Shown here one piece after another: positions 49,901-60,930 of a stretch of DNA of 64,000 bases. A model generated the notes under the pieces. That model made no database searches, was not told the DNA's origin, and saw only the letters and a program-made list of their open reading frames with translations. Made by a program: the position numbers and the translations under genes. This DNA comes from Phaffia rhodozyma. Lineage: Eukaryota > Basidiomycota > Tremellomycetes > Cystofilobasidiales > Mrakiaceae. Numbering within the stretch: the first letter of the stretch is position 1; each line of letters begins with the position of its first letter. The stretch spans positions 1,984,001-2,048,000 of the forward strand of contig JACGZH010000001.1 of assembly GCA_014706385.1 (NCBI GenBank). Direction: 5' to 3'.

Positions 49901-52723
49901 CTCATTCACAGTGACTTTGAGGTCTAACATCTCTCCCTGGACATTAACGCTAACCGTCTTGGTAAGATCTCCTCGAGCTACCGATTTTGTCTATGAATCG
50001 GGGAACCAGAAGCATGGAATTAGCTTGAATACCACTAAATATAGAGGCATATTTCTTCGAACGCTATGAGTATCTATTTCATACCACGTGTGCAATTTCT
50101 CGGACTTGGTTGGTCAAATTTGCTGCCATATTCTATTTCAGCTCAATTCACGTCGTGTTTACAAGATCAGTGAGCAGTCCCGTGAGCAAAGATAGAAGGG
50201 AACGAATGCGGTGACCACTCACGTTGACGTTCGTTGTCAAATCAGCCCAGGTCCCTTCGACTCCCTCTACCACGGCCTGACCTCCCAACTGAGCACAAGA
50301 AACCGTAAATCCCATAGAAACATACATGCGTTGAGTGGGGTTTCACGATTGTTCGTGATAGTGAAAGAAAGACGAGGATTCGACAGACCTGGCCATAGGT
50401 TCCAACCTCGAGCGCCACTCGTGTGACTTCTTGAGCAAACATCGTCAATTGAGCAACCATCTGAGAGATTACGGAAACGGCTTTGATGTTAGCGACCTGA
50501 GCGCGTATTTAAATAACCCGATCACGAGGAGAAGGTACATACCGAGTTGACCTGGTCATACAGAGAATGTCCGAAGAAATTTATTCACGCGATGAGCGAC
50601 TTGACCGCGCATGCTCTTGAGGAGACGAACAGATTCACTTACAGTATCCTTCAAGGTCGCCATCTCTCCATCAACTTCGATGGCGATCGTCCTTGTAAGA
50701 TCACCCTATTTTAGCGATCGAGAAACAAATCCTATTAGTTTCATCAGAAACAAAAAGCCAACTTTGAAAACGGGTATTTGACACGTACTCGAGCAACGGC
50801 AGTAGTAACTGCTGCGATAGACCTAACCTGCGCTGTCAAGTTCGCACACATTTGATTTACCTTAGAAAAACAATTGGATACAGTATTTGTCAAGAGTCTC
50901 GGTGAGTCTAGAGAGAAGAATAGATGAAAAGGAACAAGAGAGAGGAAACATATTCACATTCTGAGTCAATTCCTTCCAGACACCTTCCACGCCTTCAACA
51001 ACGGCCTGTCCGCCTGTTTGGATCCCAAGTATGATACGCTGTTAATTCCTTCGAGTGTCCATGTGACTGATCCGACATCTAAATCAGAGAACAGATCCGC
51101 ACCTAGTTTGCCTTGAGATCCGACCTCCAACGATACACGTGACACCTCGTCTGCAAGTGTCCGAAGTTGCAATACCCTGTATATACACATATAGGCGACC
51201 GAACGTCCCATTTTAAACAAGAAGACCCAAGAGCTGAAGCTGAATTGATAGACAGAGAATTGGTGTATATGTAACGTACATGTTGTTGACTGTCAGTTTA
51301 AGTTCCAAAATCTCTCCTCTCGCGTCGACATCGATAGTCTGTGATAAGTCTCCCACAGCTACAGCCTACACTCGGATTTGAAAAGAAGATGACGATAGAC
51401 AGTGAACATCAGCTGGGCCTATATAACTCCCAACGCAAAGTCTGTTGTAAGTAGCAAGTCAACGAACCTTAGTAACTTTGGCGATAGCTCGTACTTGACT
51501 CGTCAAATTAGCAGCAAGCATATTAACGACAGATGTGAGGTTTCTCCAGGTTCCTTGGACGCCTTCGACCACAGCTTGCCTATTAGCGCACAGATACAAG
51601 AGATACCACGAGTTTTTAATCTTCAATCTTTACACATGATCGACGCGAGTATAGAAAAGAACTGACCCTCCAAGTTTTCTGTAAGGAAGATGAAATCAAA
51701 AATGGTCTGAGATATCATCCAGTTCTCTCATTTCAAAGGCGCACAAATTTCTCTGCTTGCCCAATCGACGTAGCAGGATCGTATACAAATCACTAACCCT
51801 TCAGTACCGACTTCCACACTGACCCTCTCTACCTCTGACGAGAACATGAAGAGGTTGTCGACCTGAGACGAATGATGATACACGTACATGCGCACATGTC
51901 CAAAACATATATCTTCAGAATTAAAGGCTGACACGAAGTACGGGGTGGAGTGTTAAGATTACAGACCATAGAATTGATGATGTCCTTCAACTCAATCATG
52001 ACAACACCTTCTACCGGGACGACGATTTTCTGAGTCAAATCACCAGCAGCAACAGCCTGTTCGCATCGTATATGATTGTCCGTACATTAAGTTTGTTGGG
52101 TATATATTAGCACGATAAACATTGTGTATGCTTTGACAGGACATGCGCTAGATTGGATTCGAGAATGGCCAACATACCTTACAGACTCGAGCAATGTCCT
52201 GAACCTGAGCTCGTAGTAGCCGAAGTTCCTCGACCGGCCCCAGCCCACTCTCGTATGCTCCGGAATTGATATTATGACCAGACGTCAGGATGGATTCTCC
52301 CGACAAGCTATTTGATGCACTCATCGGCTGAGAGGCTACAAGACCTTTCCTCGTCAAAAGGTTTACATCCAAAGGCGGGTCTAGAGGAGGGGGGGATGGA
52401 AGCTCGTCAATGTCCATCGGCTGATTCAGCGTAAATCTGTTTGGCATCGTGGAAAGTGGAGGGAGGACAGCCGCAGGAGTATGATCATAGTGGTGTTGTT
52501 TGGCTTCTGCGTCGAACATCCTGGAGGCGATTAGGCCCAGCTGGGCCAAGATTGTCTCTGTCTTAAGGGACGCATCTGGGGCTCTGTAAGGAGGTAACTC
52601 GATCGGCTGAAGTGAGGTTGGGGGAATAGATTTGGCTAGACCAGCTAGGATACCGAGAAGATGATCTTGAAAGGCTTCACTTGGATCTGCTGAGAGAATA
52701 GAAGGCTTGGAAATATCCATCAT
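43968..52723 (-). CDS. NIK1: Group III hybrid histidine kinase with HAMP-repeat array
   Basis: Cytosolic osmosensing kinase upstream of the HOG MAPK pathway. This family is the genetic target of phenylpyrrole and dicarboximide fungicides. The start [20 protein letters not shown] is followed by a soluble N-terminus with no membrane segment. Then comes a long array of about eight HAMP units (47100-52070). Each resembles [20 protein letters not shown] plus [16 protein letters not shown]. The H-box is SHEIRTPMN, with its His codon completed by a 10-nt microexon. The N-box is [15 protein letters not shown], the G1 box VADTGIGI, and the lid [18 protein letters not shown]. The C-terminal receiver has [14 protein letters not shown] (phospho-Asp) and a KPL end, then stop at 43968. 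The gene is extremely intron-rich, with perhaps thirty or more exons, three under 14 nt. All diagnostic kinase and receiver motifs are intact. Confidence 0.96.
45878..45890 (-). other. 13-nt microexon of NIK1, ATP-lid STTR
   Basis: On the minus strand TTTAG precedes and GTGAGA follows. The exon completes a Gly codon and adds STTR, linking FDTFAQADG to [10 protein letters not shown]. Both flanking joins are in phase and restore the invariant kinase lid motif. Confidence 0.88.
46876..46885 (-). other. 10-nt microexon of NIK1 carrying the H-box histidine
   Basis: On the minus strand the preceding exon ends ...ATG TCC C before GTACGT (46964 downward). The acceptor CGAATAG precedes the exon ACGAAATCAG, followed by donor GTAACA. 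The next exon opens at 46801 after CATCCAG. Joined, the codons read S-H-E-I-R-T-P-M-N. His is split 1+2 across the first junction and Arg 2+1 across the second. The introns are about 79 and 74 nt. Confidence 0.9.
47100..52070 (-). repeat. Tandem HAMP-unit array of NIK1 (about eight units)
   Basis: Coding repeats of roughly 90 residues can be read at about 51790-52070, 51290-51590, 50640-51020, 49910-50270, 49150-49520, 48500-48800, 47810-48170 and 47100-47520. Each shows ARGDLT/S, a GE-L-LK/D segment, TVN-MV, EV-R/F-VA-EVGT-G, LGGQA and NV-G-W-DLT. The fifth and sixth units are nearly identical ([18 protein letters not shown]). The seventh has a small insertion ([11 protein letters not shown]). 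The eighth is the most divergent ([15 protein letters not shown]). Introns fall at recurring places in each unit. Confidence 0.85.
51667..51678 (-). other. 12-nt microexon of NIK1 in the first HAMP linker
   Basis: The acceptor TTACAG and donor GTCAGT flank AAAACTTGGAGG on the minus strand. The exon joins EVGTEG to [12 protein letters not shown], supplying KLG. Without it the conserved KLGGQ segment found in the other units would be missing. Confidence 0.8.
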
Positions 52724-53746
52724 ACTAGAAGCCAGAGGCTATGAGTCGGGACAAGATGGAGGGAAAGGTACGATGTTGTTCGGCTGAAACGCTTCGGCGT
52801 TCGAGTCGTCGGCCGCTGCTAGAGGACAGGAAGGAGAAGAGGAGGATCAAGAGATGCGATTTGAGAAGGAAGTCAGTCACAAGAGCGATTCAGACACATG
52901 GCTCATCGCCGACGCTATTTCTCTATGAGTTTCGGCTTTTTTCTTCCTTTTTAGACGAGAAAAAACCTTGGATAGTTCAAGCTGTACGAACCCTAAAACG
53001 CTGGACTAGCGACAGATAGAAATAGGCCAGAGCAAGACAGCCTTCGGATGAGGAGAGGCTTGCTTTTTTACGATTTGATGTTCTCCGTTGACCAAGCCTA
53101 TTTAGTCGTTATAAAGTATGGATGGAAAGAGTGTCAAAGACGGAGAAGAGAAGAGAATGAACTCTAACGAGAGGAAGAGGAAGATGGAGAATGTAAGCGA
53201 GAAGTCAATAGATGCACGCTTGCTAGGACACCCAAACATGGCTTGGGATATCATCTATCGACTGCGCGGACGTCTGGATGAACCAGATCGAACCGGCACG
53301 AACCAGATCAAACCTGTTTGAACCGGGCTGGTTGGTGACGTCCCGCCGTTGAAAGTCCTTCCCGTTTAAGAATACTTACCGGAACCGCCCGGCGTGTGAA
53401 GTTTATCCGAATAGTATTGAAAGCAACAGATAATCACCCCAACAAAAATCACTTTCTGATGCCTTGGTAGGTGGGAATGCCATCATCTGCACTGGTTTGC
53501 TTCTACTCTTTATACGCGAGTTTCTGTTTCTTTGTGTCTATGAGTCTCTCTCTGCTTCTCCTAATGTACCATGCGTATATGCGGATCAGTCTGTTGACAA
53601 ATATCGTACAACCAACATGCTTGTCCGCATGTCGTCCGGAATAGATCTCAAAGCCGAAACACTCCTCCTTCGGTGAGAAGCAAACCCAGATTTCAATTGT
53701 CTTCTGCTGTCTTTTCTTCGGTTTTCACTTCTTGAGTATATCTGGT
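52724..53746. other. Long intergenic region, NIK1 promoter and NOSIP 3' flank
   Basis: About 1 kb with no convincing gene. A plus-strand frame near 53118-53320 (Lys/Glu/Arg-rich) has no family resemblance and no flanking exon. The region has G/A-rich tracts at 52740-52870 and 53120-53190, which read as a pyrimidine-rich leader for NIK1 on the minus strand. Confidence 0.5.
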
Positions 53747-55659
53747 CTACTGGAAAGCAGTTTCTTGCTACAGTATTCCATAAAGAAAAAGAAAAGGAAA
53801 AAGAAAGAACGTGTACACATACACACAAAACAGAACGATATTCAGTACTGCTTTCAACAGAACATGCTCATCGTAAAGTGAAGAAAAGCAAAATCCAGAA
53901 CAAACCTTGATGGCTTCTGCTTTACCAACAGCGGCAAACCCAGTCCCATCCCTGACAAGCTCGACCAAATCCTTCTCCTTTGCTCTCGAGTCACATGTCA
54001 CGCACTGCTTCCCCGGTCGGACAACTTTATCCACGCATGCCTTGCAACAGACGTGTCCGCAAGTCTGTGGAGACATTGCCGGCATATACACACAGGTCAG
54101 CTAAACAAACCAGGAAGAGAAGAATGGAAACTCGTATTCTGACAACCAACAGACCTTGATGAGGATGGAAACAGATGAGTTTGTCAGTTCCTTCGAACAC
54201 GAAGGACACATCGACGCTGTTGGGTTTGAGGAACCGGCAGTCGAGCTCGACGACGTAGGGAGCGGCGTAAACTTGACAGGGATCAGCCCTTTGATGCTGT
54301 AGATTGGAAAATAGCACCCGCCACCGACATTAGCAATCATCGTACGCATGTCTATATTCACACCTGATAACCTACCTTAGAGGATGGGGGTGCTCCGAGG
54401 CTTGGCACATCGTTTCCATCTTGATTGCTTTGATCTTCTCAATTCCAGCATCCGGTGCCAAACTCGGTCTGTCATATTCAAGAGGCAGTAAATCAGAGAG
54501 CAGAACTTGATCGAACGGTAGACCGACAGAAAAGAGGGAAACATACAGCCAGAAAGCCGGAAGTTTCGCTTTTCGAGCTTCCAACTGCTCCTTCTCAATC
54601 TTGGCCAAAGCGGCGTCCTCAGCCTCTGTAGCCATTCGATCGATATCTGCCTGATCAAGCTCAAACTTCCTTTTCTGTCCTCGCTCCTCTCCCTCAACCT
54701 TGGACGCGTTCCCAGACGGTGTCCCGGTTGTCGAGCTACCACCGACCTTTGCGCCCAATCCAGACTGCGTGCGTTCGAAATCCCTGAGAACACGTTCCCT
54801 TGCGTCTTCTCTCGCCTTGGCTTTCTCTTCCTCTTCCTCCTTACTTCTACGTTCAAGGTTGTCCTGGTGGGCTTTAATGAGTTTCTTCTGAGATAGCAAA
54901 GACTCCAAGATGCATTCCTGAAGCGGCGGAAGAGAGGGAAAGTAACCAGAGGTCAGTCAATCGGAACCTCTCACGATATGAAGAAACACCGAAGCTACCT
55001 ACACGACAGTAGATGTGACCATCAGAGCATGCGCATGGGTTCCGGACGGTACTATTGCAAAGCATGCAAGCATCAAACTTTCTGAAACTCTCGGCACCTA
55101 GTCGTTGCTAGATTTATGTCATCAAGATAAGGGTGGATAAGGTTACGCGAATGGGTAGTACAAGAGACAGAAACAATGAAACCAACCTTCTTGGTTCCAT
55201 AAGGAAGCCTTTTATAACGAACACGGATTCAACAGGTTTAGTGTGTGTGCTCCTATCCGGGTGCGACCGGACAAAATGATGAACGGAAAGTAGGGACGAC
55301 ATACATAGACTTCTCATGGTATGTGAAGAACGGTGAACTGTAATAAGGGCAAGACAAACATGAATCCCATACACAAACACACAAAGCATTGAAAACAAAA
55401 CACAAGTGAAAAGGATACTCACGAATGGCTGTTTTTGGCGTGTCTAATGGGTGAATCGATTACACAAAAAGAACGAAAGATTGCCTTGTCAGGAGCATGG
55501 TACGTTTATGTCCACAACGTGTGGAGGACATGATGGTACGCGAATCTGATGAAAAACTGGGCCTCAAATAGAACACATCGAGCAGAACAAGCTAGAACTA
55601 TACATAACAGAACGTTCCAAGCAGCCTATCCAGCGAGTACCAAGCACTAACCTGGTCAT
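53747..55659 (-). CDS. NOSIP: NOSIP-family U-box/RING protein, putative E3 ligase
   Basis: Homologues are spliceosome-associated E3 ubiquitin ligases. The start exon has only 8 coding nt (ATGACCAG, 55652-55659). Small exons continue RHAKNSHS, SPFFTYHEKS, MLPYGTKK and QRLGAESFRKFDACMLCNST. This is the split U-box/RING start: CMLCNSTVRNPCACSDGHIY followed by CRECILESLLSQKKLIKAHQ. A basic coiled coil (NLERRSKEEEEEKAKARED) and a KR-rich nuclear patch (GQKRKFELDQADIDRM) follow. Later exons give CQASEHPHPLRLKGLIPVKF, MCPSCSKELTN and TCGHVCCKACVDKVVRPGK, then QCVTCDSRAKEKDLVEL and the short last exon QETAFQ-stop. The order and spacing of both Cys/His halves match NOSIP well. Divergent from SPT5, with about 230 bp between starts. 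Confidence 0.9.
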
Positions 55660-55887
55660 AATGGAGGATCTGGTTGTCTTGGGTTGGAGGAGAAGACTAT
55701 ATGATGAAGCTTGCTGAATTGTTTGATACTAGACGAATCCTTAGAGAACCCTAACTACTTGAAATTCCATCAATCAAATATCATCACGTTGTACGTCCTG
55801 CCCCTTGGCCGTTTATGGATGAATCTCCCTTGTACGTTCAGCCCCGGTCCATCAAACATACCATCATCTGGATCAGCTCGTTCAGTC

Positions 55888-58800
55888 ATGTCCTCTCCAA
55901 TCAACTCGGGCGTGAAGCACGAGGAGAAGCCGGACCTAAAAGTCGATGTCAAACTTAACCAAGAGCGAGACGAATTGAACAGACAGGATGAGTCCGATGA
56001 AGAGCCATCAGCAGAACAGGTTTCGGTAAGTCTTTTGGCATTTTCTTTTCAACTCTTCTCTTGTCTCTCGAATCGAGTCGGATTAGAAGAAGAAGAAAAT
56101 TTAGCTGGAGCAGATAACGAGAATACATTTCCTTCGGGTGATTTTAACTGAAACAACATGTTTCCACTTTCATGGATTTCACCCAACCAGACAACCCGGC
56201 CAGCGGTCAACGAAGAAGAGGATGAGGAAGATGAAGACGACGACGACGAAGATGATGACGAAGATGATGAAGACGACGAAGAGGATGAAGAGGATGATGA
56301 AGAAGAGCAAAACGGAGGTCGAAGACGTGTAAGTAGTATATCGTTTTTGCTTCTATCCGCGTAGAATCTATTATTCTCGTATGCATGTGTAGAACTCGCT
56401 AAAGCATTCACCTCATTGTCCATGCCGTCTTTGTCTTGCTCTATGATCATAAAACTCGAACGTTCAGCCAAAAAAGAAGTTTAAGCGAAACAAGTTCCTG
56501 GATCTTGAGGTCGTGGTCGATGATGAGGACGAAGACGTGGACGAAGATGAGGACGACTACACCCGAGAAAGTAAGTCTACCGTACTGGTACCTTCCGTTA
56601 TTTAAATAAAGTCTTCGCGTGTTCAGCATATAGTTCGACTTACCTTCATCCCCCAATAACTTCTAGACGAGGGTTTCATCGATCAGGATTTACCCGTAGG
56701 CGAAGATGGATTCGACGCTCGTCGAGTTGAGAGAGAGCACCAGAAGCTCGACCGAAGAAGAATGGAGATGGACGACCGAGACGCCGAGCTAATTGCCGCT
56801 GAATTCAAAGAGCGACACAGCAGGAGTCAACAAGCCAGGTTTAAAGGAAGCTCATCGCACACCCCTCAGAGGCTGCTAATGCCTAGTGTGGAGGATCCAA
56901 ATCTATGGCAGCTCAGAGTCAAGGTCGGTCTACGCCCACTTCTTCTCCTAGCATCTTTGACGCGCTATACAGAAGATATCAAGACTAAATCATTCTGATT
57001 ATGCTTTTACTCTACAGACGGGTCGAGAAAAAGATATTGTGCTCAGCTTAATGCAGAAGGCACTCGACCTTGAGTTTTCTTCCACACCATTGGAGATTTA
57101 CTCTGCTTTCCAGAGGGATACACTCCCCGGCCTTATCTACGTAGAAGCACGATCTCCTGGTCACGTCGAAGCTGCCATCAAAGGTCTTGTTGGAGTATAC
57201 ATCTCTCGAGGGATCAATCTGGTCCCTCTGGACGAGATGGCTCCTTTGCTTAAGATCAAGCAGATCCGGGTCGACCCGCTTCCAGGTTCGTGGGTCCGAA
57301 TCAAGCGTGGAAAGTACCAGGGTGATCTCGCTCAAGTGCTAGACGTGACGGAGAATGGAGACGAAGTTGGACTCAAATTTATACCTAGAATCGACCTCTC
57401 CCCGACCGATGATGCTGCCGCTGCCGACAAGAAGCGAAAGAAGGGGGGATTTGGAACAGTCGCGTCCGGATCGAAACGACCCGAGGCCAAGTATTTCAAT
57501 CAGGAGGAGGTTTCCAAGATATATACCTCTAAAGCGGTTTCCATGAGAGGGGGCGCGTTTGTCTTCCAAGGCGAGACTTACCGAAACGGTTTTATCGAGA
57601 AGGATATGAAGATCACCGCGATCGAGACCGAAATGGTGAAACCTACATTGGATGAGATCGAGATGTTCACCGGAACCGACGCTCTTGGCGGTGGACTCAG
57701 CTCGAATCAGGATCTGTCGATGATCTCAGAAGCTTCAAGAAAGGCGGCCATCTCTGGTTTACAGCCAGGAGACAATGTCGAGATCTTCGAGGGTCAGCAG
57801 GCTGGACAGTTGGGTTTAGTGGAAAGTGTTATCGGCGAGACAGTAACTATTAAAGCGATCCACGGAGAACTGGATGGAACGATTATCACGGCTCCTGGAC
57901 GAACAGTCAGAAAGAACTTCAAGCCGGGAGATCATATCAAGGTTATCTCTGGAAAGAATATGAATGAGACTGGTCTAATCATCTCGGTGGCAGCCAACCA
58001 AGTCATCTTCTTGTCTGATTTGTCCCAACAAGAGGTCAGTTATCTATCCTTTTTCTCTTCTTTTTCGTCATATAAAATGTGTGCTCAGAAGTACTTATCG
58101 TCCGTATCATCCTCTGATGCTCTAGGTTGTTGTATTCGCGCGAGATATCCGTGAGGCATCCGAAGTTGGAAACGGTTCGGCTGTGGTAGCTCAATACGAG
58201 CTTCATGATTTAGTCCAGCTTTCGTATGTCTCAAGCTCATCAGTCTTATTCAACTTCAAGCATCTGTTCTTACTCTTCTATCTATGGGTTTGCTGCTGTC
58301 AAACTCAAACAGTTCTAGAAACGTTGGAGTCATCTGCAAGTTGGAGCGAGAAGCTTTCCAGGTCATTGATCAGGAGGGAACGTCTCAGATTGTCAAGCCT
58401 GGGCAGGTTAACATGAAATTAGACTCGAGGTTTACTCATGCGAGCGATGCAACTGGAGTGAACCTCAAAGTCGGGGACTCTGTTCAAGAACGAGTTGACC
58501 ATAACGTAAGGCATTCATCATATTCTTTTCTTACTTTTCAAAAACAGAATTGTTAATTTCGTTATCTTTTGAAAATGCGCCTATCAGCCTCGAAAAGGAC
58601 AGATCCTTCATATATATCGGGGAAGCTACGTTTTCGTTCACAACTCTGATATCTTGGAGAACAATGGAGTTTTCGTTCTTCGATCCGATCGATTGCTCTC
58701 CGAAGCTTCCAAAAAGGCTGCGGTCAAGACTGACTTTGCATCGCTCAACCCAGCAATCGCCAACCTCAAGATGAATCCCGTCAATGCTGGCGGTCCAGTA

Positions 58801-60562
58801 TCAAGAGGAAGGGATCGTTTGACGGATACGACTGTGGTCATCATTAAGGGGATTAATAAGGGGTTAGTTGGGTTAATCAAAGACATCAATGGAGAGATGG
58901 CTAGGGTTGAGCTACAATCATCCAACAAGACTGTGACGATAAACAAATCTGCTCTGATGAGAAAAGAGTGAGTAATTTTGTAGCTTTCCTATCTTCCTGC
59001 GCCTATGTACTTATGGCACGGCGGCTATTCTTATTCCCAGTCCCAAAACAGGCGCTACATCCCAACTGATCGCGCCCTCTGGCCAATTTGCCAACTCTGG
59101 CCCTCGACCTGCACCAAGAGATATGGCCCCTCCTTCAAGCTATGGTCTCAACCCGTATTCTTCTTCTACTCCATATTCTGGAGGCATCACTGGCCGTACA
59201 CCAAATCCGTACGCTTCCAGTGGTGGACGAACTCCGGCTTTCAACGTCGGCAAAACGCCAAATGCCTATGGTGGTAAGTCTCACTGCTTCTGCTTCCCCG
59301 TGTCGGAAAAGAGCAAACTTGGTTGACCGTCTCGTCCATTTCCTTATTTTTATGAACTGATTTGATTTACAGGAGCTACGCCTGGTGGTGTTTGGTCTGC
59401 CGGAGCTGCGACACCTCACTTGGCAGGCGCACGAACGCCTGCGTATGCAGTTGGGAACCGAACCCCAGGTTACGCTGCAAATGATGGTCGAACTCCCGCT
59501 TACGGAGGATCAGGAGCTCGAACACCAGCATGGAGTGCAGATAGCCGAACGCCGTTCGGTGCTGGAACTTCATCTTCCAGTCGGACACCGGCAGGAGCTG
59601 GGATGTCGGCTTGGAACGCGACGAGCGCTACGCCAGCGGGGGCGGGAGCTTCTGCTATGAATAACGAACCTGCTTATGCAGCTTGGGGCGACGATACAAA
59701 AGGATCTCATCTGAATACTGGCTACGAGGTATGTTCTTCTTTTTTGGAACACAACTACTGAGAAGTATCAGTCGGACTGATGTCTTTCTTCTTTTCTCCC
59801 TCCTTGTTACCTACATGAAGACATCTGCATGGGGAGGAACGGCAGCACCTACTCCTGCAGCTCTGGCAGCACCTACTCCTGGAGCATACACTGCACCTAC
59901 ACCTGGAGCATCCGGATACACTCCAGGTGCAGGCTACGCCGCGCCTACTCCTGGAGCTGCACCCACTCCTGGAGCGTTCAGCGCGACTACCCCCGGAGCA
60001 TACTATACCCCTGGTGGTCTTTCTGCGCCTACGCCGGGTGCTGCCAGAGACCATGGAGGCATGATGCCAATGTCTTCTTCAGGTAAGGTTTTCCCAAACA
60101 TCTCGTTCTCTAAAGTTTTCGTCTGTCTGTATGCCGTTTCTCATAAACATCGTTCCTTCTTTCCGTCCGACAATTCTCTTTGTTGAACACACAGGTCGAG
60201 CTGTTGATTGGTTAGTGGGGTTGAAGGACGTTATAGTTCGAGTCATTCAGAGTCATACGGGTGCAGAGTACCTCCGAGGAAAGTACAACGGAGAGACTGG
60301 AATCCTTCAAGAAGCTCAAGCCGGACATAAGACGGTACTCGTCCAGTTAGGTTCCGAGGGAATGAACATTCCTCCCGATTGTTTGGCGCCTGTAGAACCA
60401 GAGACGGAACAACAGTTGGCCTGTGTGATCGCCGGTCAGTTTAGGGGCAGAGAAGTCCGCACGGTCTATCAGACGGATGAACAGTGGCAGGTCGAGATGT
60501 TATCAGGGGGTGGGAAACAGGTCATCGATTCCAAGGATTTGGTTAGGGTAAGTACATCATAA
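55888..60562 (+). CDS. SPT5: Transcription elongation factor Spt5 (DSIF large subunit)
   Basis: With Spt4 it clamps RNA polymerase II and couples elongation to capping and processing. Start [15 protein letters not shown] was chosen; an in-frame ATG at 55819 would add 23 residues. An acidic exon (56211-56320) and a basic patch ([19 protein letters not shown]) follow. The NGN domain is [20 protein letters not shown] through [23 protein letters not shown] units follow: [75 protein letters not shown] and [20 protein letters not shown]. The C-terminal repeat region (59123-60060) has ARTPAY-like and APTPGA repeats. A last KOW-like block ([20 protein letters not shown]) ends at [16 protein letters not shown], if unspliced. 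An exon join at GTAAGT could alternatively extend it to 60675 or 60915. Confidence 0.95.
56211..56317 (+). repeat. Acidic Glu/Asp codon tract in SPT5
   Basis: An imperfect GAAGATGAC-type triplet tract encodes an almost pure Asp/Glu run in the Spt5 N-terminus. Acidic N-termini are normal for Spt5. The antisense frame reads as poly-Ser and is not a gene. Confidence 0.85.
59123..60060 (+). repeat. Spt5 C-terminal repeat region, two repeat types
   Basis: The first part (59123-59690) has units such as GRTPNPY, GRTPAF, ARTPAY, NRTPGY, GRTPAY, ARTPAW, SRTPFG and SRTPAG, each with an Arg-Thr-Pro core. After an intron (about 59730-59820), the second part (59820-60050) has about eight APTPGA/TPGAY/TPGAG units. 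The Thr-Pro core is the likely site of CTR phosphorylation by analogy with other Spt5 proteins. Confidence 0.85.
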
Positions 60563-60930
60563 CTTTCTTTCCCTTTCGTAGCGTTCGGAATGCTTATCCT
60601 TCGTCTTGTGTGTTTTGATTCCTTTTGAATCGCGCGTCTTTCTCAAGATGGTCGATTCGAGCCAACGGGTATAAGAAGTCTCAGTCCCGAAAAAAAGTCT
60701 TTTTCGTATTCTATGTCATGTCATCTCCCACTTAGCTATCATCAGGACTTCATTCTGGTTCCTGGTGAAGAGAAATACGAGCCAATTTCTCTGTTTCTCA
60801 TGTCGAATGCGAAAAAGCTACGATCAAAGAAGAGACATCAGAACAAAGAACGAAGGAAACAGCGACTGAAATCGGACGAAAAGAGAAGGCGAATTAAATT
60901 TGAAACGACATGAATAATTCTCCATCACTC
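60563..60930. other. SPT5/MSS51 convergent region with a basic open frame
   Basis: This 368-bp gap contains a plus-strand frame ending at 60913 whose last 45 residues are strongly basic (SNAKKLRSKKRHQNKERRKQ, then RLKSDEKRRRIKF). It has an acceptor (ATCATCAG) at about 60744 that joins in phase to the SPT5 exon ending DLVR. It may therefore be an alternative Spt5 tail, or simply 3' UTR. A shorter alternative exon (MVDSSQRV-stop, 60649-60675) also exists. Confidence 0.35.

Noticed and set aside
53118..53320. Lys/Glu-rich plus-strand frame upstream of NIK1
   Set aside because: Low-complexity, isolated and without splice partners or family resemblance.
56049..56471. Poly-Ser minus-strand frame
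   Set aside because: It is the antisense of the Spt5 acidic tract.
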